Below are positions 54,268-63,100 of a DNA stretch of 64,000 nt, one piece after another (positions within the stretch are counted from its first letter, which is position 1; every line of letters begins with the position of its first letter). The notes below the pieces were generated by a model. The model saw only the letters and a list, made by a program, of their open reading frames with translations, did not search any database and was not told the origin of the DNA. The translations under genes were made by a program, and so were the position numbers. Source of the DNA: Chelatococcus sp. YT9. Its GTDB lineage: Bacteria > Pseudomonadota > Alphaproteobacteria > Rhizobiales > Beijerinckiaceae. The stretch lies in the NCBI RefSeq assembly GCF_018398315.1, contig NZ_JAHBRW010000001.1, positions 4,304,289-4,368,288 on the forward strand. The letters are read 5' to 3'.

Positions 54268-55685
54268 TGGCGCGTGGGTCTGTCAGCTACATCTGCCAGA
54301 GCTGCGGCGCGGTCTACAACCGTTGGCAGGGCAAATGCGACGCTTGCGGGGCCTGGAACACGCTGGCGCAGGAAGCCTCCGGCCCACCCGTGCCGGTTCC
54401 TGGCGCAAGCCGCGCCGCAGCGCGCGGCAAGGGACGCATCTTTCCCCTGGAGGGCCTGCAGGGCTCCAGCATGGATGCCCCACGTGTGCCTTCCGGGATT
54501 GGCGAGCTTGACCGGGTCACCGGGGGAGGCTTTGTCCCCGGCTCGGTCATTCTCATCGGCGGGGATCCCGGCATCGGCAAGTCCACGCTGCTGACGCAGG
54601 CAAGCGCTGTCATGGCTCGCGCCGGTCACCGCGTCGCTTACATCTCCGGCGAAGAGGCGGTGGCGCAGGTGCGCCTGCGCGCCGAGCGGCTCGGCCTCAA
54701 CGACGCGCCCGTGGAGCTTGCGGCCGAGACCCATGTCGAGGACATCATCGCGACCCTGTCGCATGGCACCGTGCCACGGCTCGCCATCATCGATTCCATT
54801 CAGACCATGTGGACCTCGAGCGTCGAGGCGGCGCCCGGCACCGTGACGCAGGTCCGCGGCAGCGCTCAGGCGCTCATCCGCTTCGCCAAGACATCCGGCA
54901 CGACAGTCATCCTGGTCGGGCATGTCACCAAGGACGGCCAGATCGCGGGGCCGCGCGTCGTGGAGCATATGGTCGATGCCGTCGTTTCCTTCGAAGGCGA
55001 CAGCGGTTACCACTTCCGCATCCTGCGTGCGGTCAAGAATCGCTTTGGGCCGACCGACGAGATCGGCGTGTTCGAGATGACCGGCCGCGGCCTTGCCGAG
55101 GTGTCGAACCCCTCCGCGCTTTTCCTGTCGGGCCGGGATCTTTCGGCCGCCGGCACCGCCGTCTTCGCCGGAATGGAGGGCACACGGCCCTTGCTCGTCG
55201 AGATCCAGGCACTGGTCGCTCCGTCGAGCCTCGGCACCCCGCGGCGCGCGGTTGTCGGCTGGGACCCCAGCCGACTGTCCATGGTGCTCGCCGTGCTGGA
55301 AGCACACGGTGGGCTGAAGCTCGGCCAGCACGACGTCTATCTCAATGTCGCCGGCGGCTTGAAGATCACAGAGCCCGCGGCAGACCTCGCGGCTGCCGCC
55401 GCGCTCGTTTCCTCGCTCGCGGGCGTCGCCCTGCCGCCTGATACGGTCCATTTCGGCGAGATCGGCCTGTCAGGCTCCGTGCGGCCGGTATCGCAGGCCC
55501 AGGCGCGCCTCAAGGAGGCCGCAAAGCTCGGGTTCCATCGCGCCGTGGCGCCACCGCCGGCCCGCGACCAGGGCGAGAGGACACCGCTCGACGTCACGTC
55601 CGCGGGTCATATCGTCGATCTCGTTGCGCGCATTGCGGCTGGCGGACAGCGCGACCGGCGCGATCAGAGTCATTCCAAAGGTTAA
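54267..55685 (+). CDS. radA: DNA repair protein RadA
   Basis: A 472-residue branch-migration factor. The N-terminal zinc finger is YICQSCGAVYNRWQGKCDAC, Walker A is GGDPGIGKSTLL, and the RadA-specific motif is VKNRFGPTDEIG. A Lon-like C-terminal domain (LNVAGGLKITEPAADLA) completes it. It extends recombination intermediates with RecA. The GTG start overlaps the alr stop (TAGTG), so the genes are coupled. Confidence 0.96.
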   Translation: MARGSVSYICQSCGAVYNRWQGKCDACGAWNTLAQEASGPPVPVPGASRAAARGKGRIFPLEGLQGSSMDAPRVPSGIGELDRVTGGGFVPGSVILIGGDPGIGKSTLLTQASAVMARAGHRVAYISGEEAVAQVRLRAERLGLNDAPVELAAETHVEDIIATLSHGTVPRLAIIDSIQTMWTSSVEAAPGTVTQVRGSAQALIRFAKTSGTTVILVGHVTKDGQIAGPRVVEHMVDAVVSFEGDSGYHFRILRAVKNRFGPTDEIGVFEMTGRGLAEVSNPSALFLSGRDLSAAGTAVFAGMEGTRPLLVEIQALVAPSSLGTPRRAVVGWDPSRLSMVLAVLEAHGGLKLGQHDVYLNVAGGLKITEPAADLAAAAALVSSLAGVALPPDTVHFGEIGLSGSVRPVSQAQARLKEAAKLGFHRAVAPPPARDQGERTPLDVTSAGHIVDLVARIAAGGQRDRRDQSHSKG

Positions 55686-55804
55686 CAAGTTTCATTGGAC
55701 AGAGCTTTGCGAGAGGTGACGGCCGCCGTAACGCGAGCTATACCAACCTCATAGTACGTTACGCCCCGTACACCCGCCCCGATTCGCGGTTCCCAGGCTC
55801 CATC

Positions 55805-56458
55805 ATGCCCGTCGCACTTCTTGACCTTATCGTTATCGGCGTCGTGCTGCTGTCCGCTCTCCTGGCAGCAGTAAGAGGCTTCACCCGCGAGGTCCTTGCC
55901 ATCGCCTCGTGGGTCGCCGCAGCCGTCGCTGCCCTCTTCCTGCACGCGCAGGTACTTCCCTATGTGAAGCCGCATATCGCGAACCCGACGATCGCATTGG
56001 TCGTTGCCATAGCGGCGGTCTTTCTCGTCACGCTGATCATCGTGTCTTTCATTACGGTTCAGTTGTCTGACCTGGTGCTGGATTCCCGCATTGGTGCCGT
56101 GGATCGTTCGCTGGGCTTCATTTTCGGCGCAGCTCGCGGCTTTCTGATTTGCGTTGTCGGCTTTCTTTTCTTCAATTGGCTCGTGAAGCCAGACATGCAA
56201 CCTGAATGGGTGCAGCAGGCCAGAACGAAGCCTCTGCTGCAATCGACGGGTGATCGTCTGGTGGCGATGTTGCCGGATGACCCTGAAAGCACCATCTTGC
56301 AGAAGTTGCGCCGTCCGAGCACGGACGGAGATGCCGATGTTCCGGCCGAACCCGAGACATCGCCGCAGGCGCCTGCGAATGGGCAGCCTGCGCCGCAACG
56401 CCGCAGCGAGGCGCCGGTCAGAAACGGCGCTACTGGTGCTACAGGTGCGTCCCGGTAA
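55805..56458 (+). CDS. cvpA: CvpA family membrane protein
   Basis: A 217-residue protein with four hydrophobic segments. LLDLIVIGVVLLSALLAAVR, GFTREVLAIASWVAAAVAAL and SLGFIFGAARGFLICVVGFL match CvpA. A Pro/Arg-rich cytoplasmic tail of about 60 residues follows. It lies before purF, the standard position. In Escherichia coli cvpA is needed for colicin V export and is part of the purF operon; the biochemical role is unclear. Confidence 0.9.
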   Translation: MPVALLDLIVIGVVLLSALLAAVRGFTREVLAIASWVAAAVAALFLHAQVLPYVKPHIANPTIALVVAIAAVFLVTLIIVSFITVQLSDLVLDSRIGAVDRSLGFIFGAARGFLICVVGFLFFNWLVKPDMQPEWVQQARTKPLLQSTGDRLVAMLPDDPESTILQKLRRPSTDGDADVPAEPETSPQAPANGQPAPQRRSEAPVRNGATGATGASR

Positions 56459-56502
56459 ACCGCGGTTGCGGTCGCGTTCGGTTACCGGCGGGAGACTAAG
56501 TG

Positions 56503-57972
56503 ATGGAAGATAGCCGCGGATTCGACGATTTCGATTCCGAAGCTGATACCCTGCATGAGGAATGCGGGGTATTCGGCATTTATGGCCACCCCGATGCCGC
56601 TGCAATCACCGCCCTCGGCATGCATGCGCTGCAGCATCGCGGTCAGGAAGCAGCAGGCATCGTGTCCTTCGATGGCACCCGCTTCCAGTCGGAGCGCCAC
56701 CTCGGCCTTGTCGGCGACAATTTCTCCGATCCCGCCACGATCGATCGGCTCAAGGGCCATATGGCGATCGGACACACCCGTTATTCGACGACGGGCGCCA
56801 CGATCTTGCGCAACGTTCAGCCCCTCTTCGCGGAACTCGCGAGCGGCGGATTTGCTGTTGCGCATAATGGCAACCTTACGAATGGTCTCACGCTCCGGCG
56901 CAGGCTTGTCGCCGAGGGCGCGATCTGCCAGTCGACCTCGGACACGGAAGCGATCCTCCACCTCGTGGCCCGCTCTCGCCGCACGCGCTTCCTGGAGCGC
57001 TTCATTGACGCGCTCCGGCAGATCGAGGGCGGCTATGCCATCGTCAGCCTGACCAACAAGAAGCTCATTGGCGCACGTGACCCGCTGGGGATTCGCCCGC
57101 TGGTGCTTGGCGAACTCGATGGCCATTACATCCTCGCCTCCGAGACCTGCGCGCTCGACATCATCGGCGCTCGCTTTGTCCGGGACATCGAGAATGGTGA
57201 AGTGGTGGTCATCTCAGAGGCCGGCCTCGAGAGCCACCGGCCCTTCCCGGCCCAACCGGCCCGCCCCTGCATCTTCGAGTATGTGTATTTTTCCCGTCCG
57301 GATTCGGTCGTGAACGGACGCTCGGTCTATGGTGTGCGCAAGGCCATCGGCGCGACCCTGGCGCAGGAAGCCCCGGTCGATGCGGATATCGTCGTGCCGG
57401 TGCCGGATTCCGGCGTGCCTGCGGCGCTCGGTTTCGCCCAAGCCGCCGGCCTTCCCTATGAACTCGGCATCATTCGCAATCACTACGTCGGCCGTACCTT
57501 CATTGAGCCAACCCAGGCCATCCGCGCCCTCGGCGTACGTCTGAAGCACTCGGCCAACCGCGCGCTCGTCGAGGGCAAGCGCATCGTGCTGATCGACGAC
57601 TCGATCGTTCGCGGCACGACCTCGGTCAAGATCGTACAGATGATGCGGGACGCGGGCGCTACGGAAGTCCATTTCCGCATCGCGTCCCCGCCGATCATGT
57701 ATCCTGACTACTACGGCATCGACATGCCCGACCGCGAGAAGCTGCTCGCGGCGCGCATGAGCCTGGAAGAGATGCGGGAGTTCACCGGGGTCGACAGCCT
57801 GGCTTTCGTATCCGTCGATGGTCTCTATCGCGCGCTCGGAGAGAAGGACGGGCGTAATCCGGCCCAGCCACAGTTCACCGATCACTATTTCACCGGCGAT
57901 TATCCGACCACGCTGACGGATCTCATGGGGGAGCGCACCTCTCAGCTATCGCTTCTCGCCGAGGCCGGCTGA
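56503..57972 (+). CDS. purF: amidophosphoribosyltransferase
   Basis: A 489-residue enzyme for the first committed step of purine synthesis. The N-terminal nucleophile Cys is in HEECGVFGIYGHPDAA, preceded by a propeptide of about 21 residues that is removed. The glutaminase domain includes GHTRYSTTGA and AHNGNLTN. The phosphoribosyltransferase motif IVLIDDSIVRGTTSVKIVQ lies near residue 365. ATG at 56503 follows GGGAG at eight bases and is preferred to the GTG just before. Confidence 0.97.
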   Translation: MEDSRGFDDFDSEADTLHEECGVFGIYGHPDAAAITALGMHALQHRGQEAAGIVSFDGTRFQSERHLGLVGDNFSDPATIDRLKGHMAIGHTRYSTTGATILRNVQPLFAELASGGFAVAHNGNLTNGLTLRRRLVAEGAICQSTSDTEAILHLVARSRRTRFLERFIDALRQIEGGYAIVSLTNKKLIGARDPLGIRPLVLGELDGHYILASETCALDIIGARFVRDIENGEVVVISEAGLESHRPFPAQPARPCIFEYVYFSRPDSVVNGRSVYGVRKAIGATLAQEAPVDADIVVPVPDSGVPAALGFAQAAGLPYELGIIRNHYVGRTFIEPTQAIRALGVRLKHSANRALVEGKRIVLIDDSIVRGTTSVKIVQMMRDAGATEVHFRIASPPIMYPDYYGIDMPDREKLLAARMSLEEMREFTGVDSLAFVSVDGLYRALGEKDGRNPAQPQFTDHYFTGDYPTTLTDLMGERTSQLSLLAEAG

Positions 57973-58098
57973 ATAGCGTCCCGCGCTTGTCCGGCGGCAA
58001 CCGCTTCGCCGGAGAAGCGCGAACTCCCTGCTTTCGCGAAATTTCAGAAGCGGCACGGCAAAACGTTTCCGCTGAGATTGATCTAGAACGGAATGCCC

Positions 58099-58839
58099 AT
58101 GTCCCGTCCCCTTGAGGATCGCATCGCGCTCGTCACCGGCGCATCGCGCGGCATCGGCCGCGCCGCTGCTTTGGCCTATGCCCGCGCCGGTGCCCATGTC
58201 GTGGCGTTGGCTCGTACGGTTGGCGCGCTCGAGGAGCTTGATGACGAGATCCGGGCCGCCGGCGGGAATGCCACGCTCGTCCCTGTCGATCTCAATGACT
58301 ATGAGGGGTTGGACCGCCTGGGCGCCGCGCTCCACGAGCGCTGGGGCAAACTGGACATCCTCTTGGCGAATGCCGGCGTTCTCGGCGTGCTCTCGCCTCT
58401 CGGCCATGTCGAGCCGAAGGTTTGGGATAATGTCATGGCGATCAACGTGACCGCCAACTGGCGGCTGATCCGATCACTGGACCCGCTGCTCCGTGCCTCC
58501 GACGCCGGTCGCGCCATCTTCCTGTCCTCGGGCGCCGCTCATTCCTGCCGCGCGTTCTGGGGCCCCTACGCGGCCTCCAAGGCAGCCGTCGAGGCCATGG
58601 CACGAAGCTATGCCGCCGAGACTGAGAAGTCCGCCCTCCGCGTCATGTTGGTCAATCCCGGCCCGTTGCGCACCGCCATGCGCCGCGCCGCGATGCCGGG
58701 CGAGGATCCTGAGACGCTCAAGACGCCCGACGACTTGGCTCCCCATCTCGTCACGCTGGCCTCGCCTGACTGGACGGAAACCGGCAAGATCTTCGACTTT
58801 CCTGCCGGACGGGTCCTGACGCCGCAAATGCCGGCCTGA
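58099..58839 (+). CDS. short-chain dehydrogenase/reductase
   Basis: A 246-residue classical SDR. RIALVTGASRGIGRAAALAY binds the cofactor, LANAGVLG follows, and FLSSGAAH with YAASKAAVE gives the Ser-Tyr-Lys set. It lies after purF on the same strand in an arrangement common in alphaproteobacteria. The substrate is unknown; related YciK-type proteins (enoyl or oxo-acyl reductase-like) are one possibility. A second ATG two codons upstream (58093) is possible; the chosen one has GGA at a normal distance. Confidence 0.88.
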   Translation: MSRPLEDRIALVTGASRGIGRAAALAYARAGAHVVALARTVGALEELDDEIRAAGGNATLVPVDLNDYEGLDRLGAALHERWGKLDILLANAGVLGVLSPLGHVEPKVWDNVMAINVTANWRLIRSLDPLLRASDAGRAIFLSSGAAHSCRAFWGPYAASKAAVEAMARSYAAETEKSALRVMLVNPGPLRTAMRRAAMPGEDPETLKTPDDLAPHLVTLASPDWTETGKIFDFPAGRVLTPQMPA

Positions 58840-58986
58840 ACGCCTACCGACCAACGTCTCATCGGTCGTTCGGGGCCTTGCCCCAGCGAGGAACCCGGAA
58901 TGCCGGGTCATCCAGTCTCAGATATGGGCGCTCTGCAAAATAGCGCAGCCACTCGGCTGCGCCTCATCTCTTATCCGTGCTGGATA

Positions 58987-60330
58987 TCAGCGCTTTTTCT
59001 TGTCGTAGGGGTTGTCGCCCTGACGCAGCGAGAGGCGGATTGGCGTACCCGGAAGATTAAATGTCTCGCGTAAGCCATTGATGAGATAGCGGGAATATGA
59101 CGTTGGCAGAGATGCCAACTGATTGCCGAAGACTGCGAAATGCGGCGGCCGGCTCTTCACCTGCGTCATATAGCGGATCTTGATGCGGCGGCCCGAGACG
59201 GCGGGTGGCGGATGCGAGGCCGTGGCATCGGCCAGCCACTTGTTGAGTTGCGCGGTGGAGATGCGGGTGTTCCACACTTCATGGGCGGCGACCACAGCCT
59301 CCATCAAGTGATCGATGCCACGTCCGGCGAGGCCTGACAGCGGGACGATCGTCACGCCCTTTACCTGGGACAGAAGCCGCGCCGCCTCTTCCTTGAGGGT
59401 CTTGAGCAGGCCGGGTTGATCCGCGACGAGATCCCATTTGTTGAGCCCGATGACAAGCGCCCGCCCCTCGCGCTCGATGAGGTCCACGATAGTGAGATCC
59501 TGCTTCTCGAAAGGAATGGTGGCGTCAAGCAGCACGACGACGACCTCCGCGAAACGCGCTGCCCGTAAGCCGTCGGCAACGGAGAGTTTCTCGAGCTTGT
59601 CATCGATACGGGCGCGCTTCCGCAGACCCGCCGTATCAAACAGCTTGATAGGCCGACCGCGCCATTCCCAGTCGAGAGAGATGGAATCACGCGTGATCCC
59701 GGCCTCAGGGCCGGTGAGCAGACGGTCTTCGCCCACCATGCGGTTGATGAGCGTCGACTTGCCTGCATTGGGCCGACCTACTATGGCGATGCGAATAGAC
59801 CGTGATGTCCCGTCCTCGTCGTCCTCTTCGTCAGGAGCGGGTAGATGGGCCGCAAGCGCGTCATAGAGGTCGCTCGTGCCTTCGCCGTGCTCGGCCGAGA
59901 TCGGCACGGGATCACCGAGGCCGAGCGTGAAGGCCTCATAGGACGCCTCGAGCCCACTACGCCCCTCCGCCTTGTTGGCGAGGAGCACGACCGGCTTGCC
60001 CGACTTGCGGACGAGATCCGCGAACTGCCGGTCGGAGGGGGTGACGCCGGTACGGACATCAATGACAAAAAGAATGACGTCCGCCGCCATGACGGCCGCC
60101 TCGGTCTGGGCGCGCATGCGACCGGTCAGGCTGTCGGCGTCCGCCTCCTCGAGCCCTGCGGTATCAACGACGGTGAAGGTCAGGTCACCGAGATGGGCCT
60201 CGCCCTCCCGGCGATCACGCGTGACACCCGGACGATCATCAACGAGCGCAAGCTTCTTGCCGACAAGCCGGTTGAAAAGGGTCGACTTACCCACATTGGG
60301 ACGACCGACGATTGCGACTGTGGCGACCAT
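58987..60330 (-). CDS. der: GTPase Der (EngA)
   Basis: A 447-residue protein with two GTPase domains in tandem. G1 of the first is [10 protein letters not shown] at the N-terminus and of the second [10 protein letters not shown] near residue 185. [10 protein letters not shown] and [12 protein letters not shown] are the two G3 motifs and LNKWDLV is the second G4. The KH-like C-terminal domain ends [14 protein letters not shown]. It acts in 50S subunit maturation. It is preceded directly by the TPR membrane protein gene, with no bamB in between. Confidence 0.96.
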   Translation of the reverse strand: MVATVAIVGRPNVGKSTLFNRLVGKKLALVDDRPGVTRDRREGEAHLGDLTFTVVDTAGLEEADADSLTGRMRAQTEAAVMAADVILFVIDVRTGVTPSDRQFADLVRKSGKPVVLLANKAEGRSGLEASYEAFTLGLGDPVPISAEHGEGTSDLYDALAAHLPAPDEEDDEDGTSRSIRIAIVGRPNAGKSTLINRMVGEDRLLTGPEAGITRDSISLDWEWRGRPIKLFDTAGLRKRARIDDKLEKLSVADGLRAARFAEVVVVLLDATIPFEKQDLTIVDLIEREGRALVIGLNKWDLVADQPGLLKTLKEEAARLLSQVKGVTIVPLSGLAGRGIDHLMEAVVAAHEVWNTRISTAQLNKWLADATASHPPPAVSGRRIKIRYMTQVKSRPPHFAVFGNQLASLPTSYSRYLINGLRETFNLPGTPIRLSLRQGDNPYDKKKR

Positions 60331-60382
60331 GATCTCGACTGACAGAAACGACTTTGGGGGACTGGAGCAGGCTATGTCTCAG

Positions 60383-61042
60383 CTACTTGACCGTGACAGG
60401 ACCGCCCTTCACGAGCGCAAGGTAGATTTCCGCGCGCTGGCGCATGGCAGCCGGCACGTCGGAATCAGCGGCGATCTGATCGAACCAACGTCCGGCGGCT
60501 TCATAATTGCCTGCCTTCAGCGCGGCGAGCCCGAGAAGCTCACGGGCTGAATTCCGCCAAGCCTGCCCAGGGGCGGCAAGCGGGGTCAGCTTCGCCTCGA
60601 TCGACGAGGTGTCACCAGCGTTGAGGCGCAGCATCGCCGCGCGCAACGTCGCGAGCTGCTGCATCGTCGCCGGGACGCTCGGATCGGTCGACAATGCATC
60701 GAAGGCGCTGGCGCCCGCGGCTGCATCCCTCCGGCCGATCTCGGCCGCCAGGCGAAACCGGGCGAGATCACGATAGCCCGTGGGGGCCGTTTTCGCGAGC
60801 TCCTGCAGGACGGTCTCCGCCTCGGCTTCCTTGTTGTCGCGCGACAGATCTATGGCCTGCTCGAACTGGTTTCCGGCAGCCTTCGCCGCTTCCGCTTGGC
60901 GATAGCGCCAGAAGCTCCATCCGCCAGCAGCGAGCGCAATGATAACGGCCAGGACCGCCAGCAGCGGGCCAAAGCGCCCCCACAATTTGAGATATTTCTC
61001 GCGCTTCAGATCGTCTTCGATCTCACGGAAAATGTCGGTCAT
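60383..61042 (-). CDS. YfgM-like tetratricopeptide membrane protein
   Basis: A 219-residue protein. MTDIFREIEDDLKREKYLKL is the typical cytoplasmic N-terminus, followed by one membrane segment (LLAVLAVIIALAAGGWSFW). The periplasmic remainder has TPR-like repeats (ARFRLAAEIGRRDAAAGASA, ARELLGLAALKAGNYEAAGR). In Escherichia coli YfgM associates with the SecYEG/PpiD translocon. The start at 61042 is set by this conserved N-terminus; upstream codons in the same frame have no such character. It ends 52 bases before der. Confidence 0.85.
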   Translation of the reverse strand: MTDIFREIEDDLKREKYLKLWGRFGPLLAVLAVIIALAAGGWSFWRYRQAEAAKAAGNQFEQAIDLSRDNKEAEAETVLQELAKTAPTGYRDLARFRLAAEIGRRDAAAGASAFDALSTDPSVPATMQQLATLRAAMLRLNAGDTSSIEAKLTPLAAPGQAWRNSARELLGLAALKAGNYEAAGRWFDQIAADSDVPAAMRQRAEIYLALVKGGPVTVK

Positions 61043-61511
61043 GAATAGGTGGCCGTCCCAAGCTTGGATCCTGACCCGCGCCAATTGCAGCAGGCCCAAG
61101 GGTCGCCTAGCATAGTCGCTGCCTTCTGTCCCGGAAAAGTCGCCTGCCGACCTCAACACCGTGTGTGCATGGAGGCAACGCCGCCGGCCTGCAAGCCAAG
61201 CCAAGGAGACGCGGACAGATCGACCGATAAGCCGAATGCGCGTTGAAAGCAGACTGACGCTGATGCGCAAGGCCTCTACGGTCACCGCCGCTGCGGCGTC
61301 AATCTGCGGCGGGCATCCATAACTTAGTTTATGATTCGTAAACACTTACAGACTGTGCAATCATTCCTGCGTTCGATGCGATCCGAGAGAGCTCAAGGGA
61401 AGGGGAAAAACTGCGGGTGCAAGCTTGCCACAGTCAGCGATTTCTGATGACTTACACGCATTGGTTGAATTTGATTTCAATATCTAATTTGAAGCGTGGA
61501 GCTTTCAGCAC
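61043..61511. other. 469-bp intergenic region before the methyltransferase gene
   Basis: No gene seen. The part from about 61320 to 61500 is AT-rich and should carry the divergent promoters. A short inverted repeat TTGAA-TTTGAT-TTCAA occurs near 61465. Nothing else was recognised. Confidence 0.45.
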
Positions 61512-63044
61512 ATGCACTGGACCCGAGGTTACGTAACCGATGTCGGTTACACTGCGCATTTCTATCGGGAAATGGCACCCGCGCATCTGGCATTCGCCGC
61601 CTTGGTATCTGGCCGTTCGCCCGGCGGGGCCTTTGCGCCGAACCGGATCGTCGAATTGGGTTGCGGGCAAGGCTTCGGTCTCGCCTTGCTCGCTGCGGCC
61701 AACCCGCAGATCGCCTTTGAGGGCTATGACTTCAACCCCGCGCATGTGGCCCACGCCTCTCGCCTGATCGCCAATGCGGAGCTCACCAATGTCAGCGTCA
61801 TCGAGGCGAGCTTCCAGGAGCAGGCGGTCGTCGGGTCGCGCGAACCCGCTGATATTGTCTCCCTCCATGGTATCTGGAGCTGGGTTTCGCCCGATGCCCG
61901 CGAAGCGATCCTTTCGATTATACGACAACGCCTTCGGCCGGAGGGGCTGGTCTATATCTCCTATAACTGTCAGCCGGGCTGGGCCTCCCTTCTGCCCATG
62001 CGGCAGTTCATGCGTGACATCCGCCAGCGCAACCCCGGCCATTCCGACACGCAGGTCAGCCTTGCGCTCGACCAATTGGCGCAGTTGCGCAACGGCGGCG
62101 CAGCCTACTTCACGGCCAATCCGCCGGCCGCCGCCCATCTCGACCACCTGCTGAAGCAGGACAAGATCTATCTCGCGCACGAATATTTCGGCGCGGACTG
62201 GGAAATCATGCCCTTCGCCACGGTCGCCGCGATGCTGGATGAAGCCAAGCTCAGCTATGTCGGCTCCGCGACGATCGCGGAAAATCTCGATCAATATGCC
62301 GTGCCGCAAGCCCTTCATGAGATGGTGGCAAGCGCCCACGATGTGGGCCTGAGGGAGACCATCCGCGACTACGCCGCCAACAAGCGCTTCCGCCGGGATA
62401 TATTCTCCCGAGGGCTGACGCCGCTTACGAAGGCGGAACATCGGGAGCTTCTGGAGCGTGTTCGCTTTGTCGGCGTGCGGCCGCGCGAAGAGTTCAAATT
62501 CACTTTTCAGGGCCCTCTTGGAGAACTGACCGGAAAGGAGGAACTCTACAAGCCCGTTGCCGATCTCGTCACGCAAAAGCCTGCAACGATCGAGGAACTT
62601 CGCGCCCTGCCCGCTTTCCGCAACGAGAGTCTCGGCACATTGCTCGACTGCCTCGCGCTGCTCATCCATTCCCATCAGGTCTTTGCGCTGACACCCGGCA
62701 TTCCGATCGACCCCGCCCCCTCGCAGCGCTTCAACCGGTGGATCACCGAGCGGCTGAAGATTGGGCGTGTCTATCACTCCATTGCCTCGCCGGTCCTCGG
62801 CAGCGGAGTGCCCGTCGACGACTTCGATCTACTTGCCTTGAGTGCCGTCTTCGACGGTTGCCATGAAGACCTGTCCAGCATCACCCGACATGCCTTGAAC
62901 ATCTTCAAAATTCTGGACCGGCGCCCACAACGCGAGGGTAATACTCTCACAGATGACGACGAGGTAACCCGCTTCCTGGAAAACCAGATACAACCAATAA
63001 TGGAAAACAAATTCCCCCTTTGGAAAAGACTCGGTATCATCTGA
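61512..63044 (+). CDS. class I SAM methyltransferase with methyltransferase regulatory domain
   Basis: A 510-residue protein. The N-terminal half is a class I methyltransferase: IVELGCGQGFGLALLAAANP (motif I), FEGYDFNPAHVAHA (acidic end of strand 2) and IVSLHGIWSWVSPDAREAIL. From about residue 210 a second domain typical of MethyTransf_Reg proteins follows (LLKQDKIYLAHEYFGADWEI, FATVAAMLDEAKLSYVGSAT), and a C-terminal winged-helix-like part (LTGKEELYKPVADLVTQKPA). Such proteins occur with surface polysaccharide or natural-product genes, but here only a LysR regulator is next to it (57 bases downstream, same strand). Substrate unknown. Confidence 0.83.
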   Translation: MHWTRGYVTDVGYTAHFYREMAPAHLAFAALVSGRSPGGAFAPNRIVELGCGQGFGLALLAAANPQIAFEGYDFNPAHVAHASRLIANAELTNVSVIEASFQEQAVVGSREPADIVSLHGIWSWVSPDAREAILSIIRQRLRPEGLVYISYNCQPGWASLLPMRQFMRDIRQRNPGHSDTQVSLALDQLAQLRNGGAAYFTANPPAAAHLDHLLKQDKIYLAHEYFGADWEIMPFATVAAMLDEAKLSYVGSATIAENLDQYAVPQALHEMVASAHDVGLRETIRDYAANKRFRRDIFSRGLTPLTKAEHRELLERVRFVGVRPREEFKFTFQGPLGELTGKEELYKPVADLVTQKPATIEELRALPAFRNESLGTLLDCLALLIHSHQVFALTPGIPIDPAPSQRFNRWITERLKIGRVYHSIASPVLGSGVPVDDFDLLALSAVFDGCHEDLSSITRHALNIFKILDRRPQREGNTLTDDDEVTRFLENQIQPIMENKFPLWKRLGII

Positions 63045-63100
63045 CTTTTACTATAAACTCGATATTATTTTATTAATTTATAGACAAGAAATGGCATTCC

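Noticed and set aside
61452..62777. 441-codon minus-strand frame opposite the methyltransferase gene
   Set aside because: The plus-strand protein has clear SAM motifs; the opposite frame looks like codon-shadow sequence.
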